Of a stretch of 64,000 bases of DNA, positions 51,548 through 61,636 are shown in pieces. The stretch is from NCBI RefSeq assembly GCF_030403775.1, contig NZ_JAQMWQ010000023.1, positions 1 through 64,000 on the forward strand, written 5' to 3'. Both the position numbers and the translations under genes were made by a program. Position 1 is the first letter of the stretch. Each line of letters starts with the position of its first letter. Source of the stretch: Paenibacillus sp. BSR1-1. Lineage in GTDB: Bacteria; Bacillota; Bacilli; Bacillales; Cytobacillaceae. Below the pieces are notes generated by a model. It saw only the letters and a program-made list of their open reading frames with translations. It was not told the origin of the DNA and made no database searches.

Positions 51548-52729
51548 ATGAATTTTATTGTATCAATGCTGTTTATCTTTCACGAAATTATTGGTGGGAA
51601 TTTTGATTTATTTTATTTGCTTTCTGCAATTCTAATAATTCTATCCTTTTTTAAGAAGCAAAGGATATTAATGAAGTCATTCAAGTATTTTTACTTAATC
51701 CTTTTTTATGGTCTTGTACAGATTTTACTAAGTGACGATATTGTAATTTATCGATTACTAATTAATATTATTAAGATTTATTTAAATATATTCTTATTTA
51801 TATATATAAAAGAAAAGTTACAGATTGGGACATTATCAATTAAAAAAATTATATATCTTATTTCTTTTACCTATCTATTTTTATTTTTGTTTAGTTTGGT
51901 TGTTAAATCACCTTTATTATGGAGGTTAAATGACCTTGTTAACCCATATGCCCCAGTAAGATTAAGATTATTTTATTTTGAACCTAGTGAGTTATCGTTT
52001 CATTCTTCATTAGTTGTTATTTTTCTTGTATTTTACTTTATTCAAAGCTCATTATTAAAAGAAAAGATTATAAATATTATTCTATTATTGACTAATGTCT
52101 TAATTATTTTGTTTTCTTCAGCTTTAGGAGGGATTGTTTCGTTATTGTTATCCCTTTTATTAATAGCTTTAATAATAAAAAAGAATTCATATAAACGATT
52201 ATTATTAACATTGTTATTTTTAACACTATCAATTACAACGGTAATTTTGACTATAAAGAGTAATAATAATTTGGTATTAAGAATTAATGATATTTTTAAT
52301 GGATCAGATGGTTCATTTAATTATCGTTTTACAGTAAGTTTTAATGTTATGAAACAAATGCTTTTAGATACCAATTTTTTAGGAGTTGGTTTTGGTAATC
52401 TTAATACAGATGTTATATCTAGCAAATATATTAGTTTCGGCCTAGTTGATATAATCGCAAATTCCTATATGTATTTTATTGCGGAAAGTGGGATTTTTGG
52501 GATTATTTTTATTTTAATTTTTAATGCAAAGCTCATGTTGAAAGTAGAAAAAAATTATAAATTAATTGCCTATCCATTACTAATTTTTATTATATTTTAT
52601 CAAATCGCAGGGGGATATTTCACAAACCCTATTAATTGGCTTGTATATGGAGTAATAACTAATTCAGGTATATTGTTAAGAAACCAGGTCAGAGATAACA
52701 TTAAAATTATTAGGAATGTGATTAATTAG
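51548..52729 (+). CDS. wzy: Probable polysaccharide polymerase, Wzy-like
   Basis: 393 residues with about ten to twelve hydrophobic segments and little other conservation, as is normal for Wzy. The O-antigen ligase-like features are RLRLFYFEPSELSFHSS in an outer loop and FNYRFTVSFNVMK...FLGVGFGN later. AGAGGT precedes ATG. Being the only multi-span protein in the cluster besides the flippase, it is the best candidate for joining repeat units outside the membrane. Confidence 0.82.
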   Translation: MNFIVSMLFIFHEIIGGNFDLFYLLSAILIILSFFKKQRILMKSFKYFYLILFYGLVQILLSDDIVIYRLLINIIKIYLNIFLFIYIKEKLQIGTLSIKKIIYLISFTYLFLFLFSLVVKSPLLWRLNDLVNPYAPVRLRLFYFEPSELSFHSSLVVIFLVFYFIQSSLLKEKIINIILLLTNVLIILFSSALGGIVSLLLSLLLIALIIKKNSYKRLLLTLLFLTLSITTVILTIKSNNNLVLRINDIFNGSDGSFNYRFTVSFNVMKQMLLDTNFLGVGFGNLNTDVISSKYISFGLVDIIANSYMYFIAESGIFGIIFILIFNAKLMLKVEKNYKLIAYPLLIFIIFYQIAGGYFTNPINWLVYGVITNSGILLRNQVRDNIKIIRNVIN

Positions 52730-52754
52730 TTTTTTAAATTCAAGGGTGAACTGA

Positions 52755-53267
52755 ATGTTTAAAAAAATAAAAAGAGACATTAATGTCAATGCAAATATAA
52801 CAAGTGTTATAGTATTGTGTATTTATCGATTTGGAAATTATGTGTATTGTAAATTTACTTTTCCAATCATAAAACACTTTTTGTTAGCGTGTTATAAAAT
52901 GTTGGATTTATTAATAATTAAGTTTATTTGTAATGCTGAAATACCTGCTAAATGTGAAATACAAGAAGGATTAAGTCTCGGTCATGGTGCGAATGGATTA
53001 ATAATACATCCTGGTGCAAAGATTGGGAGAAATGTCGTGATATACCATCAAGTAACAATCGGGATTAACCCTGGAGAATTAGGTAAAAGTACAAAAGCAC
53101 CTGTAATAGGTGACAATGTTTTTATTGGTGCAGGTGCAAAAATTATTGGCGATGTTTCGGTTGGAAATAATTCTATAATTGGAGCTAATACAGTTATAGT
53201 TAGGGATATTCCTCCAAACTCTACAGTTGTGGGAAGTCCAGCTAGAATAATTGAAAAAATAAAATAG
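52755..53267 (+). CDS. Serine O-acetyltransferase-like hexapeptide acyltransferase
   Basis: 170 residues. A hydrophobic N-terminal part is followed by a left-handed beta-helix with GLSLGHGANGLIIHPGAKIG, VIYHQVTIG, PVIGDNVFIGAGAKIIG and the closing VVGSPARII. It is of the CysE/EpsM-like class that O-acetylates sugars. In this operon it probably acetylates the polysaccharide rather than serine. Confidence 0.88.
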   Translation: MFKKIKRDINVNANITSVIVLCIYRFGNYVYCKFTFPIIKHFLLACYKMLDLLIIKFICNAEIPAKCEIQEGLSLGHGANGLIIHPGAKIGRNVVIYHQVTIGINPGELGKSTKAPVIGDNVFIGAGAKIIGDVSVGNNSIIGANTVIVRDIPPNSTVVGSPARIIEKIK

Positions 53268-53287
53268 ATGCAATGGAGGCTGCACTT

Positions 53288-54529
53288 GTGAAGAAAATTG
53301 TAGTTATATCTGATTTTATTGAGGGTCAGCCAGTGGTGGCATCGGTTCGATTTTCGGAAGTCATGAGATATATTAATAAAAGCTACTGCCTATATATTAT
53401 CAATGATATGAAATATGGTGGCCAAATCAGTGAATTTGCAAATATGAATTTAAAATATTATAGTACTGAAACTAAATTAAGTAATCAAATTGGAGACAAG
53501 CAAAACAAAAAGGGGAAAATAGAAAAATTCCTTAGAAATCCCTTTGTTCTTAAAGTTTGGAGGAACATTAAATATAGTAATACCCTATTTAAAAGAAAGA
53601 ATAAAAAATTATTTCAAGAACTAACAACACTTTTTTCTGAAGAAAAAATTGAATGCGTTTTGGTAACTATTCCTGATATCTATGGACTTTATATATTGAA
53701 TTTTATAAAAAAACATTACCCCTCAATTCCAATTGTAATAGAAATTAGAGATATTATTAACCATTCAATTGGAAAGGGGAATCCTAGGTTTATATATAGA
53801 AAAGCAGAAAAATTAATTTGTAAATATGCAGATGGCATCATAGCATTGAGTAATGGTATTGCAGATTATTACTCTAAATTAATTAGAAAAGAAATGAATA
53901 TAAAATTAATAAAAAATGGTTATAATCATGAGAATTTTATAGATTGTAAATATAACAATAATTTGGCTTGTAAAAAAGCATTAACCTTAGCACATGTTGG
54001 ATCAATTTATAAAGGAAGAAACATAGGGGACTTTATAAAAGGGTTAGTATTATTTGCAGAGGAAACGGGGATAAACATTGTTTTTAACATAGTAGGTGTA
54101 CTTGATAATCAAGCCTACGATGAAATTGATCAAATTCAAAAATCAAAAAATATAAAGGTTAATGTAATTGGTACATTACCACATTCCCAAGCAATTCAAG
54201 TATTAAAAGAGTGTGATATATCTGTAATTGTTACTCACAAATCTGGTAGTGATTTTGCTATTCCTGGAAAAACATTTGAATATATTGGTGCAAGTAAACC
54301 AATCATTGCTGTTACAGAGGACAATGAATTAATTTCACTAGTTAATAAAAAATACGGGGAATGTGCAAGTCATAATCCTATGGATATTTGTAGAAAGTTG
54401 AAGGCAATATTAGAAACAAAGTATGATTTTTCAGATAAGCTAAAGTATTCTAGAAGGAACCAGGCGGAAGAAATAATAAGATTCATAGAATCAACTATCA
54501 ATGTTAAAGTAAAGGAGGAGTGGCATTGA
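53288..54529 (+). CDS. Glycosyltransferase, GT4-like
   Basis: 413 residues from GTG 53288, nine bases after GGAGG; an in-frame ATG at 53273 contains the ribosome site itself and is rejected. GT-B fold features: VIEIRDIIN in the N-domain and LAHVGSIYKGRN, then SGSDFAIPGKTFEYIGASKP in the donor domain. Its stop overlaps the TTG start of the next gene by four bases, so the two are coupled. Confidence 0.86.
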   Translation: MKKIVVISDFIEGQPVVASVRFSEVMRYINKSYCLYIINDMKYGGQISEFANMNLKYYSTETKLSNQIGDKQNKKGKIEKFLRNPFVLKVWRNIKYSNTLFKRKNKKLFQELTTLFSEEKIECVLVTIPDIYGLYILNFIKKHYPSIPIVIEIRDIINHSIGKGNPRFIYRKAEKLICKYADGIIALSNGIADYYSKLIRKEMNIKLIKNGYNHENFIDCKYNNNLACKKALTLAHVGSIYKGRNIGDFIKGLVLFAEETGINIVFNIVGVLDNQAYDEIDQIQKSKNIKVNVIGTLPHSQAIQVLKECDISVIVTHKSGSDFAIPGKTFEYIGASKPIIAVTEDNELISLVNKKYGECASHNPMDICRKLKAILETKYDFSDKLKYSRRNQAEEIIRFIESTINVKVKEEWH

Positions 54530-55623
54530 AAGTCCTATTCCAAACAAGAATAAATGTGTTTGAACGCAGAGGTGGGGATACTGTTCAGTTATTAAAAACA
54601 AAAGAATTTATAGAAAAGCTGTATCCTGAAATAGAAATTGATATTATCAACGAACCTGATATTGATCTATCAGATTATGATATTGTCCATATATTCAATT
54701 TATTAAGACCTCAAGAAACTGCATTATATGTAGAAAATGCAAAAAGACAAAATAAAAAGGTCGCTCTCTCCACAATATATTGGAAATCTGAAGAGTTTGA
54801 AAAGTTGGCTCAAATTGGATTAAGAAGATTTGTTAATAAACTTATCAGTTACGAAAGCATAGAAAAAATAAGAGCGATGTATAGATATTATCTGGACGGA
54901 GAAAAACATAAAGGGACATTACTAGTGATTCAGAAAGGTTTTCAAAATTTACAAAAATATATAGTCCAAAACTCTGATATTCTTTTACCAAATGGTGAGG
55001 GAGAAATAACGCTACTGAAAAAGGAATTGGAACTCCAGCAAATTTCAGAATATGTTGTTGTACCCAATGCGATAGATACTCATATATTTTCACCTAATAA
55101 AATTCCCCAAACTGATAGAGAAATAATATTATGCGTTGGGAGAATCGAACCACGGAAAAATCAACTTAATTTAGTAAAAGCCGTTAAAGAATTACCTTAT
55201 AAAGTTTATTTAGTTGGAAAGGCACACCCTACTCAGAAAAAATATTATGAGAACGTAAAAGAAGCTTCAGGAGAAAATGTAGTAATTGTGGACGAAATGA
55301 ATCAAGAAGAGCTAAGTAAATTATATCAAAGGGCAAAGGTTCATGTTTTACCGAGTTGGTATGATACTCCAGGTTTAGTATCTTTAGAAGCAGCTATGAA
55401 TAGATGTAATATTGTTGTCACTGATAGAGGGACAACCAAAGAGTATTTTGGTGATTTAGCTTTTTATTGTGAACCGAATAATATAGAAAGTATTAGAAAA
55501 AGTATAATTGCTGCTTATAATGCGGAATACAATAAAAAATTAGAAAATAGAATATTACAAAATTATACATGGGAAAACACTGCAAAGAAAACAGTAGAAG
55601 GTTATAAAAAAATATTGGGATAA
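54526..55623 (+). CDS. Glycosyltransferase, GT4 family
   Basis: 365 residues from TTG 54526, seven bases after AAGGAGG. Donor-domain signatures ILCVGRIEPRKNQLNLVKA and HVLPSWYDTPGLVSLEAAM are clear GT4 motifs. It overlaps the preceding transferase by four bases and is followed 16 bases later by the next one. Specificity unknown. Confidence 0.9.
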   Translation: MKVLFQTRINVFERRGGDTVQLLKTKEFIEKLYPEIEIDIINEPDIDLSDYDIVHIFNLLRPQETALYVENAKRQNKKVALSTIYWKSEEFEKLAQIGLRRFVNKLISYESIEKIRAMYRYYLDGEKHKGTLLVIQKGFQNLQKYIVQNSDILLPNGEGEITLLKKELELQQISEYVVVPNAIDTHIFSPNKIPQTDREIILCVGRIEPRKNQLNLVKAVKELPYKVYLVGKAHPTQKKYYENVKEASGENVVIVDEMNQEELSKLYQRAKVHVLPSWYDTPGLVSLEAAMNRCNIVVTDRGTTKEYFGDLAFYCEPNNIESIRKSIIAAYNAEYNKKLENRILQNYTWENTAKKTVEGYKKILG

Positions 55624-55639
55624 TTTCTAGGTGGAAAAT

Positions 55640-56794
55640 ATGAAAAACATTTTTATTATCGGATCAAAAGGCATACCAGCAAAATATGGGGGATTTGAAA
55701 CATTTGTTGAGAACTTAACAGCAGAGCAGAATAATAAAGACATAAAATATCACGTGTCCTGCTTAGCTGAAAATGATAAAGAATTCGAATATAATGGAGC
55801 TCGATGTTTCAATGTTAAGGTTCCGGAAATTGGAAGTGCGAAAGCTGTTCTCTATGACATTTTAAGTTTAAAAGCAAGTATAAATTATATCCAACAACAT
55901 AATCTTAAAGATTCTATTATATATATTCTTGCTTGTCGAATTGGTCCATTCATGTCTTATTACAAAGGAACATTAAAAAAATTAGGTATTCAGATTTTTG
56001 TAAACCCGGATGGACATGAGTGGAAAAGAAGTAAATGGAATGCATTTATAAGAAGGTACTGGAAGTTATCAGAACGTTTAATGGTTAAACATGCTGATTT
56101 ATTAGTTTGTGATTCAAAAGGCATTGAATCCTATATCCAATCTGATTATAGACAATATAGTCCAAAAACAACTTTTATTGCTTATGGTGCCGATGTAACC
56201 CTTTCAACTCTTTTCGATGATGATCAGGCTTTACAGCAATGGTATTCAAAACACCAGGTAAGATCTAATGATTATTATTTAGTGGTTGGACGATTTGTGC
56301 CAGAAAATAACTATGAATTAATTGTTCGAGAGTTTATAAAGTCAAGTTCAAAAAAAGATTTGGTTATTATTTCAAATGTGGAACAAAATCAGTTCTTTCA
56401 GGACTTATTGGCAAATACAAAATTTGATAAGGATTCTAGAATTAAATTTGTTGGAACTGTCTATAACCAAGAACTTCTAAAGAAGATTAGAGAAAATGCG
56501 TTTGCATATTTTCATGGTCATGAAGTAGGTGGAACAAATCCATCATTATTGGAAGCTTTAGCATCAACCAAACTCAATCTTTTATTAGATGTAGTGTTCA
56601 ATAAAGAAGTTGGAGAAGATGGGGCAGTTTATTTTTCTAAAGAAGAAGGTTCGTTAGGAAATTTAATAAATAAAGTTGAACAGTATTCTAAAGAACAAAT
56701 TAATCAACTTGGTGAAAAAGCAAAATCCCGCATAATTAACGAATATTCTTGGGATAAAATTGTTAGTGACTACGAGAATTTATTCTTGAAATAA
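55640..56794 (+). CDS. Rhamnosyltransferase-like GT4 protein (DUF1972 type)
   Basis: 384 residues from ATG 55640, six bases after TAGGTGG. The N-terminal IIGSKGIPAKYGGFETFVE is characteristic of the DUF1972/Cps2T group of beta-1,4-rhamnosyltransferases, and HGHEVGGTNPSLLEALAST is the donor motif. Rhamnose transfer fits the rfb genes further downstream. It is the last gene before a strong terminator. Confidence 0.88.
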   Translation: MKNIFIIGSKGIPAKYGGFETFVENLTAEQNNKDIKYHVSCLAENDKEFEYNGARCFNVKVPEIGSAKAVLYDILSLKASINYIQQHNLKDSIIYILACRIGPFMSYYKGTLKKLGIQIFVNPDGHEWKRSKWNAFIRRYWKLSERLMVKHADLLVCDSKGIESYIQSDYRQYSPKTTFIAYGADVTLSTLFDDDQALQQWYSKHQVRSNDYYLVVGRFVPENNYELIVREFIKSSSKKDLVIISNVEQNQFFQDLLANTKFDKDSRIKFVGTVYNQELLKKIRENAFAYFHGHEVGGTNPSLLEALASTKLNLLLDVVFNKEVGEDGAVYFSKEEGSLGNLINKVEQYSKEQINQLGEKAKSRIINEYSWDKIVSDYENLFLK

Positions 56795-56795
56795 A

Positions 56796-56831
56796 CAAAA
56801 AGGGGTTAATCTGATTAACCTCTTTTTGTTA
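56796..56831 (+). terminator. Terminator closing the first eps transcription unit
   Basis: AACAAAAAGGGGTTAAT pairs with ATTAACCTCTTTTTGTT with one wobble around a three-base loop. Confidence 0.9.
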
Positions 56832-56908
56832 TTGTTGATGGTGTCTTAATATTTAATATTTTTCACATAACATAATTTTTATTATTTGTTTAAAATATGG
56901 AAGTTTAA

Positions 56909-58054
56909 ATGAATAACCATGTTAAAGTAATGACTGTTTTTGGCACTAGACCAGAAGCAATAAAAATGGCACCACTTGTAAAGGAATTAGAAAGAAATAA
57001 TGATAAAATCAAATCGATTGTAGCTGTTACAGCACAACACAGAGAAATGTTGGACCAAGTATTAAATATTTTTGATATTTCCCCTGAATATGATTTAAAT
57101 ATAATGAAAGACAGACAAACATTAGTCGATGTTACAATGCGTAGTTTAGAAGGTTTAAACGAAATTTTCCAAAAGGTTAAACCTGACATTGTATTAGTTC
57201 ACGGTGACACGACCACCACTTTTGTAGCAAGTTTGGCCGCGCTCTATAATTCAATTCCTATCGGTCATGTAGAAGCGGGGCTTCGGACAAGAAATAAATA
57301 TTCCCCATACCCAGAAGAAATGAACAGGTAACTTACTGGTGTATTGGCAGATTTACATTTTGCACCAACAAATAAATCCAAGGAAAATCTTTTAGCAGAG
57401 GAAAAAGGGGAAGAAGCCATTTTTATTACTGGAAACACGGCAATTGATGCTTTAAAGACAACAGTTAAATCTAATTACACGCATCCCGTTTTAGATAAAT
57501 TAGGGTACGATAGATTAGTCTTGATGACGGCACATCGTCGAGAAAATATTGGACAACCAATGGAAAATATGTTTAATGCAATTAAAAGATTAGTTGATAT
57601 GCACAAAGATATACAAGTAGTATATCCAGTTCATATGAATCCCGTAGTACGTGAAATAGCAAATAGTGTTCTTGGTGAAAATGACAGAATCCATTTAATA
57701 GAGCCGTTAGACGTTATTGATTTCCATAACTTTGCCTCAAGAGCGTATCTAATACTAACCGACTCTGGTGGTGTACAAGAAGAAGCTCCATCATTAGGAG
57801 TGCCTGTCTTAGTAATTAGGGATACAACCGAGCGTCCTGAAGGAGTATCAGCTGGTACGTTAAAATTAGCAGGTACAGAAGAAGAAGATATTTTTAATTT
57901 AGCAAATGAGCTTTTATCTAACAAAAGTGCTCATGACCAAATGGCTAAGGCTTCTAATCCATATGGGGATGGGAATGCTTCAAAAAGAATCGTTAACGCA
58001 ATTCTTTACTGGAAGGGGATTTTTGTAGAGAGGCCAAGTGACTTTGAAGTGTAA
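56909..58054 (+). pseudogene. wecB: UDP-GlcNAc 2-epimerase gene interrupted by an in-frame TAA
   Basis: Reading from ATG 56909 gives [19 protein letters not shown] and [14 protein letters not shown], then PEEMNR followed by TAA at 57329-57331. The same frame continues with LTGVLADLHFAPTNKSKENL, where WecB/MnaA proteins have a Gln at this position, so a single C-to-T change of CAA explains the stop. The distal part (to 58054) keeps MTAHRRENIG, TDSGGVQEEAPSLG and RDTTERPEG and is otherwise intact, which points to a recent event or a sequencing error. A TTG at 57344 could restart translation, but without a good ribosome site. The product would make UDP-ManNAc for the dehydrogenase at 42764. Confidence 0.9.
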
Positions 58055-58184
58055 GTAAATTCATTTCAATTTCTCAAGGGGACATTATAAGCGGTTTGAA
58101 TTGTTATTGAAAATTAATTCAATAGTAGTGGATATCGTCCAAAATTTAATGGTCTTAAAAAATGAAAGGTGATGTTATATTTAA

Positions 58185-59063
58185 ATGAAGGGAATTATTC
58201 TTGCAGGTGGAAGTGGGACGCGACTATATCCATTAACAATGGTGACAAGTAAACAACTTTTACCAATCTATGATAAACCAATGATTTTTTATCCACTTTC
58301 AACATTGATGCTCGCCGGAATTCGTGATATTTTAATCATTTCTACTCCTGAGGATACACCACGTTTTCAGGCATTGTTAGGAGATGGTTCTCAGTTTGGT
58401 ATAAATCTTCAATATAGAGTTCAACCAAGCCCGGATGGTTTAGCCCAGGCTTTTTTAATTGGGGAAGAGTTTATAGGTAATGATTCAGTTGCAATGATTT
58501 TAGGTGACAATATCTACTATGGTAGTGGTATGCGAAAAATGCTTCAACGAGCAGCGCAAAAGGAAACAGGAGCAACAGTTTTTGGATATCATGTACAAGA
58601 TCCCGAGCGTTTTGGAGTAGTTGAGTTCGATAAGAATGGCAAAGTATTAAGTATTGAAGAAAAACCAGAAATTCCAAAATCCAATTATGCTGTTACTGGT
58701 TTATATTTCTATGACAATAAGATTGTAGATATTGCAAAAAATGTCAAGCCTTCATCACGTGGAGAATTAGAAATTACCTCAGTTAATGAAGCATATTTAC
58801 AACTGGGCGAACTCGAGGTAGAACTTCTTGGTCGAGGTTTTACGTGGTTAGACACAGGGACACATCAAAGTTTGGTGGAAGCAACCAATTTTGTTAAGAC
58901 TATTGAGGAACATCAAGGTATTAAAATCGCAGCTCCTGAAGAAATTGCTTATATTAATGGCTGGATTGGGATAGGAGAATTACTAGAATCTGGTGAAAAA
59001 TTCTCTAAAACAGGTTATGGTCAATACCTATTGAAAGTAGCAAATGGAAGCATAAAGTACTAA
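58185..59063 (+). CDS. rfbA: Glucose-1-phosphate thymidylyltransferase
   Basis: 292 residues. [14 protein letters not shown] at the N-terminus, ILGDNIYYG and [16 protein letters not shown] identify RmlA. It makes dTDP-glucose, the first step to dTDP-L-rhamnose. First of four adjacent rfb genes in the order A, C, D, B. AAAGGTGAT is upstream of ATG. Confidence 0.96.
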   Translation: MKGIILAGGSGTRLYPLTMVTSKQLLPIYDKPMIFYPLSTLMLAGIRDILIISTPEDTPRFQALLGDGSQFGINLQYRVQPSPDGLAQAFLIGEEFIGNDSVAMILGDNIYYGSGMRKMLQRAAQKETGATVFGYHVQDPERFGVVEFDKNGKVLSIEEKPEIPKSNYAVTGLYFYDNKIVDIAKNVKPSSRGELEITSVNEAYLQLGELEVELLGRGFTWLDTGTHQSLVEATNFVKTIEEHQGIKIAAPEEIAYINGWIGIGELLESGEKFSKTGYGQYLLKVANGSIKY

Positions 59064-59078
59064 ATAGAGGTGTTATTA

Positions 59079-59639
59079 GTGAATGTAATTGAATCTTCCT
59101 TACAGGGAGTAAAGATCATTGAACCCAAGGTATTTGGTGATCATCGTGGCTGGTTCATGGAAACCTATAGTGTAGCAACATTTAAAGAAGCGGGTATCGG
59201 AATTAATTTTGTTCAAGATAATCAGTCTTTTTCTGCATCAAAAGGCACATTAAGAGGTTTACATTACCAACTTAATCCAAAAGCTCAAATTAAACTGGTT
59301 CGTTGTACAAAAGGTGCTATATTTGATGTAGCGGTAGATATTCGAAAGGGAAGTCCAACTTTCGGTAAATGGTTTGGTATTGAACTAAGTGCGGAAAATA
59401 AAAGGCAATTATTAATTCCAAAGGGATTTGCACATGGTTTCATGACATTAACAGACGATGTAGAAGTTCAATATAAAGTGGACGAATTGTATGCTCCAGA
59501 ATGTGATCGGGGCATTATCTGGAATGATCCTTCTATTGGAATTGAGTGGCCAATAGAAATTACACCTGTTTTGTCAGCGAAAGATGAGAAAGCACAACTA
59601 TTAGCAGATGCTGAAAATAACTTTATTTATGGAGAGTAA
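59079..59639 (+). CDS. rfbC: dTDP-4-dehydrorhamnose 3,5-epimerase
   Basis: 186 residues from GTG 59079, eight bases after AGAGG. DHRGWFMETYS near the N-terminus, FVQDNQSFSASKGTLRGLHYQ with the catalytic His, and FAHGFMTL are RmlC signatures. It epimerises the 4-keto sugar at C3 and C5. It follows rfbA closely and precedes rfbD by four bases. Confidence 0.95.
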   Translation: MNVIESSLQGVKIIEPKVFGDHRGWFMETYSVATFKEAGIGINFVQDNQSFSASKGTLRGLHYQLNPKAQIKLVRCTKGAIFDVAVDIRKGSPTFGKWFGIELSAENKRQLLIPKGFAHGFMTLTDDVEVQYKVDELYAPECDRGIIWNDPSIGIEWPIEITPVLSAKDEKAQLLADAENNFIYGE

Positions 59640-59642
59640 TCA

Positions 59643-60497
59643 ATGAAAATTCTAGTAACTGGCTATACTGGACAGCTTGGGTATGATGTTGTACGTGAAG
59701 GTTTAGACCGTGGTTTAGATATGGTTGGTGTTGGTTCAAAAGATTTGAACATAACGGATGAAAGCTCAGTTTACCAGTATGTACAGGAGGTAAATCCCGA
59801 TGCGATTATTCATTGTGCGGCATATACAGCCGTTGACAAGGCGGAAGACGATAGAGAGAGTTGCTGGAAGGTAAATGTTGAGGGCACAAAGTACTTAACG
59901 AATGCAGCAAAAAAGATAAATGCAAAATTTATGTATATCAGTACTGACTATGTATTTGATGGTATGGGAGAAACTCCTTTTATTGAAACAGATAATCCCA
60001 ACCCGATTGGATATTACGGTCGTACTAAGTATGAAGCTGAAAAAGTTGTGGAGTCTCTTTTATCAGAAGCGTTTATTGTTAGAATATCCTGGGTTTTTGG
60101 TATAAATGGTAATAATTTTGTGAAAACGATGTTAAGGTTATCGGAAACTTGTAATGAATTAGATGTAGTAGGTGATCAAATAGGATCTCCTACTAATACC
60201 TATGATTTATCACGTCTACTATTAGACATGATTCAAACCGATAAATTTGGTGTTTATCATGCAACAAATGAGGGATATTGTAGTTGGGCCGAATTTGCAA
60301 AAGAAATCTTTCTTCTTGCAGACAGACCGGTTAAAGTGAATTCGATAACAACAGAAGAATATCCAACTAGAGCAATTCGTCCAAAAAACTCCCGATTGTC
60401 TAAGCAAAAATTAATTGATAATGGTTTTAAACCCTTACCCTACTGGCAGGAATCATTAAAACAATATTTAAATGCATTAAAACATGAGGTGAAATAA
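59643..60497 (+). CDS. rfbD: dTDP-4-dehydrorhamnose reductase
   Basis: 284 residues of the SDR family. VTGYTGQLGYDVV is the nucleotide motif, AAYTAVDKAEDD and STDYVFDG surround the active site, and YGRTKYEAE provides the Tyr/Lys pair. It makes dTDP-L-rhamnose with NAD(P)H. The stop codon shares one base with the start of rfbB (TAATG). Confidence 0.96.
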   Translation: MKILVTGYTGQLGYDVVREGLDRGLDMVGVGSKDLNITDESSVYQYVQEVNPDAIIHCAAYTAVDKAEDDRESCWKVNVEGTKYLTNAAKKINAKFMYISTDYVFDGMGETPFIETDNPNPIGYYGRTKYEAEKVVESLLSEAFIVRISWVFGINGNNFVKTMLRLSETCNELDVVGDQIGSPTNTYDLSRLLLDMIQTDKFGVYHATNEGYCSWAEFAKEIFLLADRPVKVNSITTEEYPTRAIRPKNSRLSKQKLIDNGFKPLPYWQESLKQYLNALKHEVK

Positions 60498-61522
60498 TGG
60501 CTAGAAAAAAGATATTGGTAACGGGCGGAGCAGGATTCATAGGTGGGAACTTTGTACAATATATGGTTAATAAATATCCTCATTATGATATTTTTAATCT
60601 TGATCTATTAACATATGCTGGTGATTTAACAAAGCACCGTGAAATCGAAAAGAAAGATAACTACTTTTTCGTAAAGGTTGATATTGCAGATCGTGAATCG
60701 ATTATGTCACTCTTTGAAAAGGAAAAGTTTGATTATGTGGCTCACTTTGCAGCTGAGAGCCATGTGGACCGCTCAATAACTGAGCCAGGAATATTTGTGC
60801 AAACCAATGTTTTAGGAACGCAAGTATTATTAGATGCTGCAAAGCAGATTAATGTAACTAAGTTTGTTCATGTTTCAACAGATGAAGTATATGGCGAATT
60901 AGATATTGACCCAACTACATTCTTTACAGAAGAAACTCCTTTACAACCAAATAGCCCATATAGTGCAAGTAAGGCTTCATCTGATTTACTGGTACGTGCT
61001 TATCATGAAACGTTTGGCCTTCCTATGAACATTACACGTTGTTCAAATAATTATGGACCGTTTCATTTTCCAGAGAAGTTAATTCCATTAACAATTTCTC
61101 GTGTTCTTAATGATGAAAAAGTACCAGTATATGGAGATGGTAAGAATATCCGTGACTGGTTACATGTAATAGATCACTGTGCAGCTATTGACCTTGTTTT
61201 ACATAAAGGTATTAATGGCGAAGTCTATAATGTTGGCGGTCATAATGAACGGAAAAATATAGAAGTTGTTAAAACGATTATTTCCACCTTAGGAAAATCA
61301 GAAGACCTGATAGAATTTGTTACGGATCGACTGGGGCATGATAAACGTTATGCTATAGATCCTACTAAATTGGAGAAGTTAGGTTGGAAGCCAAATTATA
61401 CATTTGAAACTGGGATTGCCCAAACCATTGATTGGTACCTAAATAATAAATTGTGGTGGGAGCAAATTATTAATGGGGAATATCAGAATTACTTTAAGAA
61501 GCAGTATTCTCTAAATAAATAA
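60497..61522 (+). CDS. rfbB: dTDP-glucose 4,6-dehydratase
   Basis: 341 residues, extended SDR. VTGGAGFIGGNFV at the N-terminus, AAESHVDRSI, STDEVYGEL and the catalytic YSASKASSD. It converts dTDP-glucose to the 4-keto-6-deoxy sugar, the second step of the route, although encoded last. A terminator follows at 61572-61605. Confidence 0.96.
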   Translation: MARKKILVTGGAGFIGGNFVQYMVNKYPHYDIFNLDLLTYAGDLTKHREIEKKDNYFFVKVDIADRESIMSLFEKEKFDYVAHFAAESHVDRSITEPGIFVQTNVLGTQVLLDAAKQINVTKFVHVSTDEVYGELDIDPTTFFTEETPLQPNSPYSASKASSDLLVRAYHETFGLPMNITRCSNNYGPFHFPEKLIPLTISRVLNDEKVPVYGDGKNIRDWLHVIDHCAAIDLVLHKGINGEVYNVGGHNERKNIEVVKTIISTLGKSEDLIEFVTDRLGHDKRYAIDPTKLEKLGWKPNYTFETGIAQTIDWYLNNKLWWEQIINGEYQNYFKKQYSLNK

Positions 61523-61571
61523 TATTTTAAAAGTATTTGCCCATATATCAACCATAGAGGTCTAGAACTCC

Positions 61572-61606
61572 CCTTTGCCAGCTTTGTTGGCAAAGGTGGA
61601 TTTTTT
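61572..61606 (+). terminator. Terminator after rfbB
   Basis: CCTTTGCCA (61572-61580) pairs with TGGCAAAGG (61588-61596), followed by TTTTTT after four bases. Confidence 0.85.
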
Positions 61607-61636
61607 ATATGAAATAACGAGGAGGAATTTTTATAA

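Noticed and set aside
57344-58054. Independent gene for the distal half of the 2-epimerase
   Set aside because: It is in the same frame as the proximal half, with only one stop codon between, and its TTG lacks a ribosome site, so it is treated as part of a broken gene.
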